Part shown: positions 44,132 through 54,509 of the stretch, one piece after another
Layout of the letters: every line of letters begins with the position of its first letter
How positions within the stretch are numbered: position 1 is the stretch's first letter
Origin: Kitagawia praeruptora
Lineage: Eukaryota > Streptophyta > Magnoliopsida > Apiales > Apiaceae
DNA length: 64,000 nucleotides
Direction: 5' to 3'
Assembly (NCBI GenBank): GCA_037693485.1
Contig: CM075345.1
Span: 111,656,001-111,720,000 of the forward strand
Notes under the pieces: model-generated
Database searches by the model: none
Told to the model about the DNA's origin: nothing
What the model saw: only the letters and a program-made list of their open reading frames with translations
Position numbers and translations under genes: made by a program

Positions 44132-46336
44132 TGTAAAACCCCGTTATTTTATTTTTTATTAGATATTAGATTTTTAAGTCATTTTCTTTTTAGATAATTA
44201 TGTTAATTAATAATTTTTCAGAATTTTTTTTGTGCAAGATATTTTGAGTAAAGATGATATTTGTTATTAGAAGAAAGAAGTGTGAAAGGATTTTAGAAAA
44301 TTAGTATCATTTAATTTAAGATATTTGTGTACTAATTGTAATATTTAATCTACTAATTAGAAAAGATTTAAAAAAAAAGGGTTATAGCCCACCATAGGTT
44401 TAGCCCACCATTAGTGACCTTAATTATTTTAGGGTTTAGAGGCCTATATAAGAATTCGTTAGCTGATGAATATATTGTACAGATCAGGCACACCAAACCA
44501 GAGGTATGTTTCTTCCTCTTTGTTTAAAATTCGCATGCTCTTGTCTGCTTATTGAATTCATTTGTATTTTATGTGTTACTCTTTGTATGCTTAGAACTAG
44601 TTACATAGAATTCTTTAATAAGTATCTCACTTGTTTTGGTGCAAACTTGTGAGATTGATGCGCGTATGCATGCCTTAAAAGTAACAAAATATTAAAAGAA
44701 GAGAGAGATCATCTAAACTGTCTTTATGTGATTAGCATGACCTTATATGAATTTCCGATCCTCTTCTATGACCATGCTTATGTCCATAAATTTATTAATT
44801 GTCATGAATTTCAGTTAGATCTTATAATAAGTTAAAGTCAAATTTTTATGTGTGAATATAAAAAGAAAAAGGTCCAATTTATGTGTACTTTTTAAATGTG
44901 TGAATTATATCGTTAAAAGCTTAAATAAATTTTATTAGTGTGATGTAAGTTTTCTTATTACTTGCAATATTGCTCAGCTGGTCAATTTGCTTGATTTTAT
45001 CCGTGGGTGATTAGCAAATATACGTGACAAATTTGAATTAGTTGACACTTTGTATTAGTTTCTAATGATCACCATGAGTTAAGTTATAGGAATTAAATTA
45101 TATTATTGATTATAGGCTTAAAGGATGGAAAAGCACATGAATCTTCTTGCCATTCTACATGTTAACTGGACTGGATCGTATGCATGTCATGTTGGGCATA
45201 AGCCCAGTTACTTTTCTTTTATAATTTGTTTTATTATTTTCTGACCGTTTGTTTTATGATTAAATACAGTAAGCATGATTCTAGTATACAGTTTAAGTAG
45301 TATTTGATTTCACTACATGTTTTGAGCTTTTAAATAAATAATTGATTGTTCTGTCATTTATTATTTAATTATAGGATCAGTTCGTGTTGATTTTTATTTA
45401 GTGTTGGGTCGCTTTTGAGGTAAGTACCCTTTGACTTACTTTTATTCTTCGAAAAGATATTGATATTATGATTTTGATAGGTAAGTACTTTTGACTTACT
45501 TTTATTTTCAGAAAAGATATTGATACTCTATTTTTAATTTTCGTATAAGATATACGAATTCTGTTTCGAACTTTATAAGATATAAGTATTTGATTTTAGA
45601 ATCCCCAGTCTCTACGTTTCGAACCCGTTCGTAATTTACGCTATAGTTCCGGAACTAGCCTTAGATACCCTTAGTAGGCGCACAAGTGTGCAACTTTAGA
45701 TACCTATTAAGGGCGCGTAATTATTGAACTTTAGATGCCGGTCACTGGCAAAGTGTGGCGAAAGAATAAGAATAAGAATAAGATGTCGGTCACTGGCAAA
45801 GTGTGGCCGTAGAGCAATACTGTGGTATTTTGATTTTCGTTTTGTTTTATTTCTGTTTTCTGCTTCTGTTTCTGATATAAATTCTGTATTTTGAAAATAT
45901 AAAACTTTGGGTTGAAATTGTTTTCGTAAATGTTTTGTAATTTATATTTGATTTTTGAAAATTGTTTTATTAAAACGCCCATTGATTTTGAGAATATCTG
46001 TTAGTCAGTTTGTACTTGCTGAGCTGTGTAGCTCACCCCTTTTCTAATATTTCAGGTTTCAATTTGGAAGCTTATTAAGAATAAGGATGTGAACTTTGTG
46101 GATTTTCGTGTTAGCTGATTTGGATGTATTTATTAAAAAGACTTGTCTCATTATTAGAATGAATTTGGATATTGAATTTTGCATTTATGGAGCTGCGTCT
46201 CCGATTTAATGATTTTGAATTATCAAATTTGACCGCTGCGTTGACTTTGTGGAATATTTGCTTTATTGAATAAAAGAATACGTTTTATTTAAGTTTCGTA
46301 ATTAGAATTAATGTCCCGAAAAGTCGGGATGTTACA
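44132..46336 (+). repeat. 5' LTR of Tekay-like minimal element
   Basis: A TATA box (CCTATATAAG) lies at 44443-44452, only 310 bp into the LTR. An AGAG|GTATGT donor-like site follows at 44504 and a TTTCAG|GTTT acceptor-like site ends at 46055. A GGTCACTGGCAAAGTGTGGC word is repeated near 45735 and 45788. Confidence 0.92.
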
Positions 46337-46504
46337 GTTGGTATCAGAGAATGTCGTCTTTCGGAGTGTATTAGGTATGGGACTAGTACATTCCCTAGGA
46401 TGCGATCCTTTAGATTATCGGTTAGGACTTGAATTTTGGAATAGATATGTCACGAACTAGGAGTTTGTGAATTTGGGGACCAAATTCTTTTAAGGAGGGT
46501 AGTA
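46337..46504 (+). other. Minimal interior: primer-binding site, remnant, polypurine tract
   Basis: GT then TGGTATCAGAGA (46339-46350) matches initiator tRNA-Met except for the last base. The middle ends ...AATAGATATG followed directly by sequence that resembles the end of Tekay pol (GAATTTGGGGACCAAATTC). TTTAAGGAGGGTAGTA (46489-46504) is the polypurine tract. The ATG-to-pol-end junction suggests one large internal deletion. Confidence 0.85.
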
Positions 46505-48711
46505 TGTAAAACCCCGTTATTTTATTTTTTATTAGATATTAGATTTTTAAGTCATTTTCTTTTTAGATAATTATGTTAATTAATAATTTTTCAGAATTTT
46601 TTTTGTGCAAGATATTTTGAGTAAAGATGATATTTGTTATTAGAAGAAAGAAGTGTGAAAGGATTTTAGAAAATTAGTATCATTTAATTTAAGATATTTG
46701 TGTACTAATTGTAATATTTAATCTACTAATTAGAAAAGATTTAAAAAAAAAAGGGTTATAGCCCACCATAGGTTTAGCCCACCATTAGTGACCTTAATTA
46801 TTTTAGGGTTTAGAGGCCTATATAAGAATTCGTTAGCTGATGAATATATTGTACAGATCAGGCACACCAAACCAGAGGTATGTTTCTTCCTCTTTGTTTA
46901 AAATTCGCATGCTCTTGTCTGCTTATTGAATTCATTTGTATTTTATGTGTTACTCTTTGTATGCTTAGAACTAGTTACATAGAATTCTTTAATAAGTATC
47001 TCACTTGTTTTGGTGCAAACTTGTGAGATTGATGCGCGTATGCATGCCTTAAAAGTAACAAAATATTAAAAGAAGAGAGAGATCATCTAAACTGTCTTTA
47101 TGTGATTAGCATGACCTTATATGAATTTCCGATCCTCTTCTATGACCATGCTTATGTCCATAAATTTATTAATTGTCATGAATTTCAGTTAGATCTTATA
47201 ATAAGTTAAAGTCAAATTTTTATGTGTGAATATAAAAAGAAAAAGGTCCAATTTATGTGTACTTTTTAAATGTGTGAATTATATCGTTAAAAGCTTAAAT
47301 AAATTTTATTAGTGTGATGTAAGTTTTCTTATTACTTGCAATATTGCTCAGCTGGTCAATTTGCTTGATTTTATCCGTGGGTGATTAGCAAATATACGTG
47401 ACAAATTTGAATTAGTTGACACTTTGTATTAGTTTCTAATGATCACCATGAGTTAAGTTATAGGAATTAAATTATATTATTGATTATAGGCTTAAAGGAT
47501 GGAAAAGCACATGAATCTTCTTGCCATTCTACATGTTAACTGGACTGGATCGTATGCATGTCATGTTGGGCATAAGCCCAGTTACTTTTCTTTTATAATT
47601 TGTTTTATTATTTTCTGACCGTTTGTTTTATGATTAAATACAGTAAGCATGATTCTAGTATACAGTTTAAGTAGTATTTGATTTCACTACATGTTTTGAG
47701 CTTGTTAAATAAATAATTGATTGTTCTGTCATTTATTATTTAATTATAGGATCAGTTCGTGTTGATTTTTATTTAGTGTTGGGTCGCTTTTGAGGTAAGT
47801 ACCCTTTGACTTACTTTTATTCTTCGAAAAGATATTGATATTATGATTTTGATAGGTAAGTACTTTTGACTTACTTTTATTTTCAGAAAAGATATTGATA
47901 CTCTATTTTTAATTTTCGTATAAGATATAAGAATTCTGTTTCGAACTTTATAAGATATAAGTATTTGATTTTAGAATCCCCAGTCTCTATGTTTCGAACC
48001 CGTTCGTAATTTACGCTATAGTTCCGGAACTAGCCTTAGATACCCTTAGTAGGCGCACAAGTGTGCAACTTTAGATACCTATTAAGGGCGCGTAATTATT
48101 GAACTTTAGATGCCGGTCACTGGCAAAGTGTGGCGAAAGAATAAGAATAAGAATAAGATGCCGGTCACTGGCAAAGTGTGGCCGTAGAGCAATACTGTGG
48201 TATTTTGATTTTCGTTTTGTTTTATTTCTGTTTTCTGCTTCTGTTTCTGATATAAATTCTGTATTTTGAAAATATAAAACTTTGGGTTGAAATTGTTTTC
48301 GTAAATGTTTTGTAATTTATATTTGATTTTTGAAAATTGTTTTATTAAAACGCCCATTGATTTTGAGAATATCTGTTAGTCAGTTTGTACTTGCTGAGCT
48401 GTGTAGCTCACCCCTTTTCTAATATTTCAGGTTTCAATTTGGAAGCTTATTAAGAATAAGGATGTGAACTTTGTGGATTTTCGTGTTAGCTGATTTGGAT
48501 GTATTTATTAAAAAGACTTGTCTCATTATTAGAATGAATTTGGATATTGAATTTTGCATTTATGGAGCTGCGTCTCCGATTTAATGATTTTGAATTATCA
48601 AATTTGACCGCTGCGTTGACTTTGTGGAATATTTGCTTTATTGAATAAAAGAATACGTTTTATTTAAGTTTCGTAATTAGAATTAATGTCCCGAAAAGTC
48701 GGGATGTTACA
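46505..48711 (+). repeat. 3' LTR of Tekay-like minimal element
   Basis: It is 2207 bp, almost identical to the 5' LTR. It is followed by GTTACTTA (48712-48719) and then the TRIM, not by a copy of GCAGT. Confidence 0.92.
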
Positions 48712-48719
48712 GTTACTTA

Positions 48720-48952
48720 TGTGACAACCCGGGTCAAATCCCGAGTCTTTTTCGAAAATCGGGTCTAGTCCCGATTCTGAATCCGAAATAAGCCAAAGTA
48801 TACTGGCCCAATTGCAACCAACTTGGGTAGTCCACAAGCCCACCACAGGCCCCCAAAAGATCATGATTTGTTGGTGCAACTAGTAGTAGTACTTTGCCTT
48901 ATAAACTGAACAGAAGTCCCAAATCTCCTCGATGTGGGACTGGGGTGTTACA
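48720..48952 (-). repeat. TRIM 3' LTR
   Basis: It is 233 bp, next to the polypurine tract. The USE-like word occupies 48930-48940 and the TATA box 48897-48905, as in the other LTR. Confidence 0.92.
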
Positions 48953-49169
48953 AACTCCCCCACTTAAACTCCTGACGTCCTCGTCAGGCCTAAACGGATA
49001 TCCCATAGGTACAAGATCGTTCCTCCCTAGCCATTGTGGGATAATACCGGCTGGCTTCGTGTCCCCACCTCCGGACCCCTGTCCATTGTGGGATAATACC
49101 ACCAGCCTTCGTGTCCCCACCTCCGGCAACTTGACGAATCAAGCTTCAAGAGTCGGCTCTGATACCATA

Positions 49170-49402
49170 TGTGACAACCCGGGTCAAATCCCGAGTCTTT
49201 TTCGAAAATCGGGTCTAGTCCCGATTCTGAATCCGAAATAAGCCAAAGTATACTGGCCCAATTGCAACCAACTTGGGTAGTCCACAAGCCCACCACAGGC
49301 CCCCAAAAGATCATGATTTGTTGGTGCAACTAGTAGTAGTACTTTGCCTTATAAACTGAACAGAAGTCCCAAATCTCCTCGATGTGGGACTGGGGTGTTA
49401 CA
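49170..49402 (-). repeat. TRIM 5' LTR
   Basis: It is 233 bp, next to the primer-binding site, and carries the promoter described separately. It ends at the GCAGT duplicate. Confidence 0.92.
49347..49390 (-). promoter_or_regulatory. snRNA-type USE plus TATA in TRIM LTR
   Basis: On the minus strand GTCCCACATCG (49380-49390) matches the plant snRNA upstream sequence element RTCCCACATCG exactly, 12 bases into the LTR. TTTATAAGG (49347-49355) follows after 24 bases. In plant U6 and other Pol III snRNA genes the two elements are about this far apart, while Pol II snRNA genes have about ten more bases. The LTR therefore has the layout of a U6-type promoter. A TTTT in the LTR (49205-49208) could end a Pol III transcript of roughly 120 nt. 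Motif match and spacing are observed; use by Pol III is inference. Confidence 0.7.
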
Positions 49403-52400
49403 GCAGTCGTACCAGCCTCCTCCACAACAGCAGTATAGGCCTCCTCAAGGACCTATGAATCCCCCTGGATTCCAAAGGCCTCCTCAGAATTATGCTCCTC
49501 AAGCAAATCAAGCTGCACAGGCTGATAATCAAGGTGACATGATGAAGATATTGTTACAAATGCAAAAGAGTATGGATGATACCAACAGAAAGATGAACCA
49601 GATGGAGATTCATAATAAGATGTTGGAAACTCAGATTGCTCAAATGGCTAGTTCTTCATCTACAAGGCAACAAGGCTCTCTACCAGCACAATCAACTCAG
49701 CCAAAGGAAAATGTGAATGCCATTGCTCTTAGGAGTGGTCGTACATATGATGCTCCTCCAATGCCTACTGATGATGTTCCTACTGAGAAAGAAAAAGAGG
49801 ATTCTGAGGGAGACAAGGTAGAGAAAGTTGTTGAAGATGCAAGTGAAGGTGAAACGGAGGAAAGCAAGAAAAAGGATAAAGAGAAGACTGCAGTTATTCC
49901 TCCACCATTTGTGCCAAAGCTCCCATTCCCTAGCAGGATGAACAGAACTAAGGTGGACCAGCAGTTTGGTAAGTTCATGACACTTGTCAAGAACCTTGAG
50001 GTAACAGTTCCTTTCACTGATTTAATTTCTCAAGTTCCATCATATGCAAAGTTTCTTAAGGATATTCTCACTAAGAAAAGGTCTTTTGGTGAGGTAGAGA
50101 CAGTAGCTTTTACTGAAGAGTGTAGTGCTGTTTTACAAAATAAGTCTCCACCTAAGCTTAAAGATCCTGGTAGTTTTTCGATCCCATGTCATTTAGGTGC
50201 ATTATTCATTGATAAAGCTTTATGTGATTTAGGCGCTAGTGTCTCAGTCATGCCTCTCTCGGTTTTTCAGAAACTAAATATGGGAGAATTAAAATGTACA
50301 TAGATGACTTTGCAAATGGCAGACCGTTCGATAAAATATCCCCTTGGAATTTTAGAGGATGTGCCTGTTAGGGTTGGAAAATTCTATATTCCTGTAGACT
50401 TTGTAGTTCTAGATATGGAAGAGGATAGCCAGATACCTATTATTTTAGGTAGACCATTTCTCTGTACTGCAGGTGCTGTTATTGATGTTAAAAGTGGGAC
50501 TCTCACATTGAGCGTTGGTGATGATAAAATTACTTTTACTCTAACCTCTGCTCTTAAATCCCCTTTGCTTGAGAATACTTGCTACAGGATTGATGTTATA
50601 GATAGAATTGTCCAAGATGAAACACCTAAGATTCTACTGAATGATGCATTGGAAGCAGTGCTCATGCTTGAAGCTTCAGAAGGAGAAGGACATGCTGAAG
50701 TCGATTCATTGATTCTTGAGTTGGATGGTGCGGCTGATCCGGATTGTGAGGTAACCAACACTGTCACTTCTTGTGGTGAACCTCAGGTAAACAAGTTAGA
50801 GTTAAAGTCTTTTCCATCTAATCTTAAATATGTGTTTCTTGATGATGAAAAGACTTGTCCTGTGATTGTTAGCTCTAGTCTTGATGATAGCCAGGTTTTT
50901 AAACTTCTTACTATTTTGCGTGCGCATAGAAAAGCTATTGGGTATAGTATTGATGATCTCACGGGGATTAGCCCAGACTTTTGCATGCATAGAATTCACT
51001 TAGATGATGACCATAAGCCTTGCATACAGGGACAACGTCGCTTGAACCCTAACATGCAAGAGGTTGTTAAAAAAGAAGTTTTGAAATTGTTAGATACGGG
51101 CATCATTTACCCAATTTCTGATTCTAAATGGGTAAGCCCAGTTCAGGTAGTCCCTAAGAAAGGAGGAACAACGGTAATTAAGAATGATAAAGATGAATTA
51201 ATTCCCACTCGAATTGTCACCGGTTGGCGAATTTGCATTGATTACCGTAAGTTAAACACTGCTACTAGAAAAGACCATTATCCTCTCCCTTTCATTGATC
51301 AAATGTTAGAAAGACTTGCTAAGCATAAGTACTTTTGCTATTTAGATGGATATTCAGGGTTCTTTCAGATCCCTATACATCCTGATGACCAAGAAAAGAC
51401 TACATTTACATGCCCATATGGTACCTTTGCATATCGTAGAGTGCCTTTTGGTTTGTGCAATGCCCCTGCTACTTTTCAGCGTTGCATGACTGCTATATTT
51501 TCTGATTTCATAGAGTCTATCATGGAAGTATTTATGGATGATTTCAGTGTTTATGGGTCTGATTTTGATGTATGTCTGCATAATCTTTCTAAAGTGCTTA
51601 AACGTTGTGAAGAGGTGAATTTGGTTTTGAATTGGGAAAAGTGCCACTTCATGGTCAATGAAGGAGTGGTACTTGGTCATTTGATTTCTGAACGTGGCAT
51701 CCAGGTTGACAAAGCAAAAATTTAGGTGATTGAGAAACTTCCTCCTCCTGTTAATGTCAAGGGAGTGAGGAGTTTCCTTGGTCATGCGGGTTTTTATCGT
51801 TGTTTTATAAAAGATTTTTCAAAAATTGCAAAACCCCTCACTCAATTGTTGCTAAAGGATGCCACCTTTGTGTTTACTGACGCTTGTTTGGAGACTTTTA
51901 ACAGGATTAAGGAAGCCTTGATAAGTGCACCAATCATTCAATCTCCAGATTGGAATCTTCCATTTGAAATCATGTGTGATGCAAGTGATTATGCAGTTGG
52001 AGCAGTTCTCGGTCAAAGGAAAGACAAGGTATTGCACGCCATCTACTATGCAAGTAAAACCTTGGATGAAGCTCAAGTTAATTATGCTACGACTGAGAAG
52101 GAACTTCTAGCTGTGGTCTACGCTCTTGACAAATTCCGAGCATATCTCATTGGCTCCAAAGTCATTGTTCACACTGATCATTCAGCACTTAAATATCTGT
52201 TGGCGAAGAAGGAAGCGAAGCCAAGGCTTATTCGTTGGATCCTGTTACTCCAAGAATTTGACTTGGAAATCAAAGACAAGAAGGGTGCTGAGAATGTAGT
52301 TGCGGATCATCTCTCACGGTTGCGTTTCAAATCTGATATTGCGTCAAGTACTCTTATTGACGATTCTTTTCCAGATGATCACTTGTTTTCGGTTGCTACT

Positions 52401-53702
52401 CAAACTCCATGGTATTCAGATTTTGCAAATTTCTGTGTTAGTGGATCTCACCCTCCAGAATTGACTTATCAGCAAAGAAAGAGGTTTTATCATGATGCTA
52501 AACAATATTTTTGGGATGACCCTTTCTTGTATCGGAAGTGTGCTGATGGAATTTTTCGTAGATGTGTCCCTGAGTTCGAAGTACATGACGTTCTCAAGCA
52601 TTGTCATTCTCTCGCATGTGGAGGCCACCATGGTCCTTCAAAAACTGCTGCTAAGGTACTTCAATCTGGGTTCTTTTGGCCTTCTCTATTTAAGGATGCT
52701 CGTGCTTTCTGTTTGGCGTGTGATGCATGTCAAAGGACGGGTAATATTTCTAAACGCTATGAGATGCCTCAAACCGGTATTCTTGAAGTCGAGATATTTG
52801 ACGTATGGGGTGTTGATTTTATGGGACCATTCCCGAGTTCTTGTGGAATGAGATACATCTTAGTTGCTGTCGATTATGTGTCCAAGTGGGTTGAAGCAGT
52901 TGGATCAGTAACCAATGATTCCAAGGTGGTTATGAAGCTTTTCAAGAATATTATCTTCCCTCGATTTGGAGTTCCAAGGACAGTGATAAGTGATGGTGGT
53001 TCTCATTTTCGCCATCGACAGTTTGAAACTTTGTTGAAGAAATATGGCGTTACTCACAAGATTGCTCTTGCATATCACCCTCAAACAAGCGGCCAAGTGG
53101 AGGTTTCTAATCGCCAAATTAAGAGCATTTTGGAGAAGATGGTTGCAAAGTCAAGGAAAGATTGGTACTTGAAGTTAGATGATGCTTTGTGGGCTTATCG
53201 GACGTCTTATAAAACACCTATAGGAACCACTCCTTATCGGTTGATCTATGGTAAAGCATGTCACTTGCCAGTGGAGTTGGAACATCGCGCCTTTTGGGCT
53301 ATCAAAGAACTCAACATGGATTTGAAGGCTGCGGGGCAAGCGAGACTTCTTCAACTTAATGAGTTAAATGAGCTTCGTTTTGATGCTTATGACAATTCTC
53401 GGCTTTACAAGGAGAGAACGAAGAGGATGCATGATAAAATGATCCAGAGAAGAGATTTTCAGGTTGGTGACAAGGTGTTGTTGTTCAATTCCAGACTTCG
53501 ACTTTTTCCGGGAAAGCTCAAATCAAGATGGTCTGGACCTTTTACTGTCACCGATGTCAAATTTTATGGTGCTATTGAAGTTATGGGACGAGATGGAACA
53601 AAATTTAAGGTCAACGGTCAACGCCTTAAATTATATGTGGATGGTGCATTCGTAGGAAAGATGGAAGCGATTTATCTCGACAACCCCTCCACGGAGATCT
53701 GA
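49403..53702 (+). pseudogene. gag-pol: Athila gag C terminus and pol, two stops
   Basis: The frame continues gag with a Gln/Pro-rich linker, then protease DLGASVSVMPLS (50230) and the IILGRPFL block, reverse transcriptase with DYRKLNTATRKDHYPLPF, LDGYSGFFQI and the Athila FMDDFSVYG (51535), RNase H with FEIMCDASDYAVGAVLG and HTDHSALKYL, and integrase with HCHSLACGGHHG...CDACQ, the D-D-E core (WGVDFMGPFP, VISDGGSHF, HPQTSGQVEVSNRQ) and a C-terminal tail to TGA 53700. TAG codons at 50301-50303 (just after protease) and 51723-51725 (between RT and RNase H, AKI*VIEKLPPP) are the only lesions. Catalytic residues look intact. It would supply all enzymes if the stops were absent. Confidence 0.9.
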
Positions 53703-53828
53703 ACCAGCTGAGTCGAGCCAACGACGTTAAACAAAAGCGCTTCTTGGGAGGCAACCCAAGCCTTGTTGAAAAAAAAAGAGAGAAAAAAATGTGTGTTGTT
53801 GTAAAAAAAAAAAAAAATCTATTTTTGA

Positions 53829-54020
53829 GCAGGTTGCAGCTCTGTAACGCAGGCTGCACCTGCGTTTCTGCAAGTGGGGCAGTTTGCGGCTATGTAACGC
53901 AGGCTGCGCCTGCGTTACTGGAGGAGGGGCAGGTTGCGCGGGTGATGCGCAACTTGCGCATGCGTGTCTGTTGATGGCGCGGTTTGCTGCACAAGCGCGC
54001 AGGTTGCGCGTGTTCCAGGA
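53829..54020 (+). repeat. 50-bp GC-rich tandem repeat, about 3.8 copies
   Basis: Units begin GCAGGTTGC or GC(A/G)GTTTGC at 53829, 53879, 53929 and 53979. They are rich in TGCGC and CTGCG words and can form many short hairpins (for example AACGCAGGCTGCGCCTGCGTT). The block stands out in an AT-rich context. It lies directly after the pol gene of Athila. Confidence 0.85.
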
Positions 54021-54199
54021 GAGAGGAAAAAAATTTCCAGCTGGTTGTACTGTGCGCGCTGTTGTTATATAAAAAAAAAAACAATCTTACACCCCATTCT
54101 ATTTATACTCCCCCTTTTCAACTAATTCTTTTCCTATTTCAATTTCAAAACCTCCCATCTCTCCACAAAAATTCTAAACCTATATCTATTCTAATTCTT

Positions 54200-54237
54200 A
54201 TTTATTATTATTATTTCTTAATTATTTATTATTCTTA

Positions 54238-54285
<48 letters not shown>

Positions 54286-54336
54286 TATTATTATTATTTA
54301 TTATTATTATTTATTATTATTATTATTATTATTATT
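54200..54336. repeat. (ATT)n microsatellite
   Basis: A long, slightly interrupted trinucleotide run in the Athila 3' region. A MITE-like unit abuts its end. Confidence 0.93.
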
Positions 54337-54509
54337 CAGTGTTGTAAAAAGCGGGAATCGGACTTAATCGGTGGAGGTATTGTCCAGGGATTAATCGGGT
54401 ATTTGGGGATTAATCGGAATGATTAATCGAATAATCGGATTATTAATTAGTTCGGTAACCCATGGAACAAGGATTAATCGGTGATTAATCACCGATTTTT
54501 AGAACAGAG
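54337..54509. mobile_element. Possible hAT-type MITE
   Basis: CAGTGTTGTAAAAAGCGG at the left and, inverted, CTCTGTTCTAAAAATCGG at the right form imperfect terminal repeats. The unit of about 173 bp lies in an ATTATT context, which gives an 8-bp flanking repeat that is not informative because of the microsatellite. The inside is made of ATTAATCGG words in both orientations. Confidence 0.45.

Larger units (their letters stand above)
44132..48711 (+). mobile_element. LTR element with 2.2-kb LTRs and 168-bp interior (Tekay-like)
   Basis: Two LTRs of 2205 and 2207 bp (44132-46336, 46505-48711) differ by three substitutions and two single-base indels that I can see. They start TGTAAAACCCCG and end GGGATGTTACA. 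The whole interior is 168 bp: a tRNA-iMet primer-binding site, about 140 bp of leader and pol-end sequence, and a polypurine tract. The LTR motif CTTGCTGAG...GCTCAC and the iMet site fit the Tekay (Del) chromovirus lineage, so this is best read as a deletion derivative that kept only cis signals. The 5 bp before it (GCAGT) do not recur after its 3' LTR but after the neighbouring TRIM. Confidence 0.9.
48720..49402 (-). mobile_element. TRIM retrotransposon, minus strand
   Basis: Two LTRs of 233 bp (48720-48952 and 49170-49402) look identical by eye. On the minus strand they start TGTAACACCCC and end GGGTTGTCACA. The 217-bp interior has no gene: TGGTATCAGAGCC (plus coordinates 49155-49167), the initiator tRNA-Met site, lies two bases from the upstream LTR, and a TTTAAGTGGGGGAGTTT polypurine tract lies next to the other LTR (48953-48969). 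A 52-bp repeat (CCATTGTGGGATAATACC at 49031 and 49083) fills part of the interior. The size fits terminal-repeat retrotransposons in miniature. GCAGT follows it at 49403-49407. Confidence 0.93.

Noticed and set aside
45731..48357. Two identical minus-strand 83-codon frames
   Set aside because: They lie in the two LTRs of the Tekay-like element, opposite to its transcription, and are low complexity.
48894..49329. Frames of 70-115 codons across the TRIM
   Set aside because: They run through LTRs, primer-binding site and interior without domain or start context.
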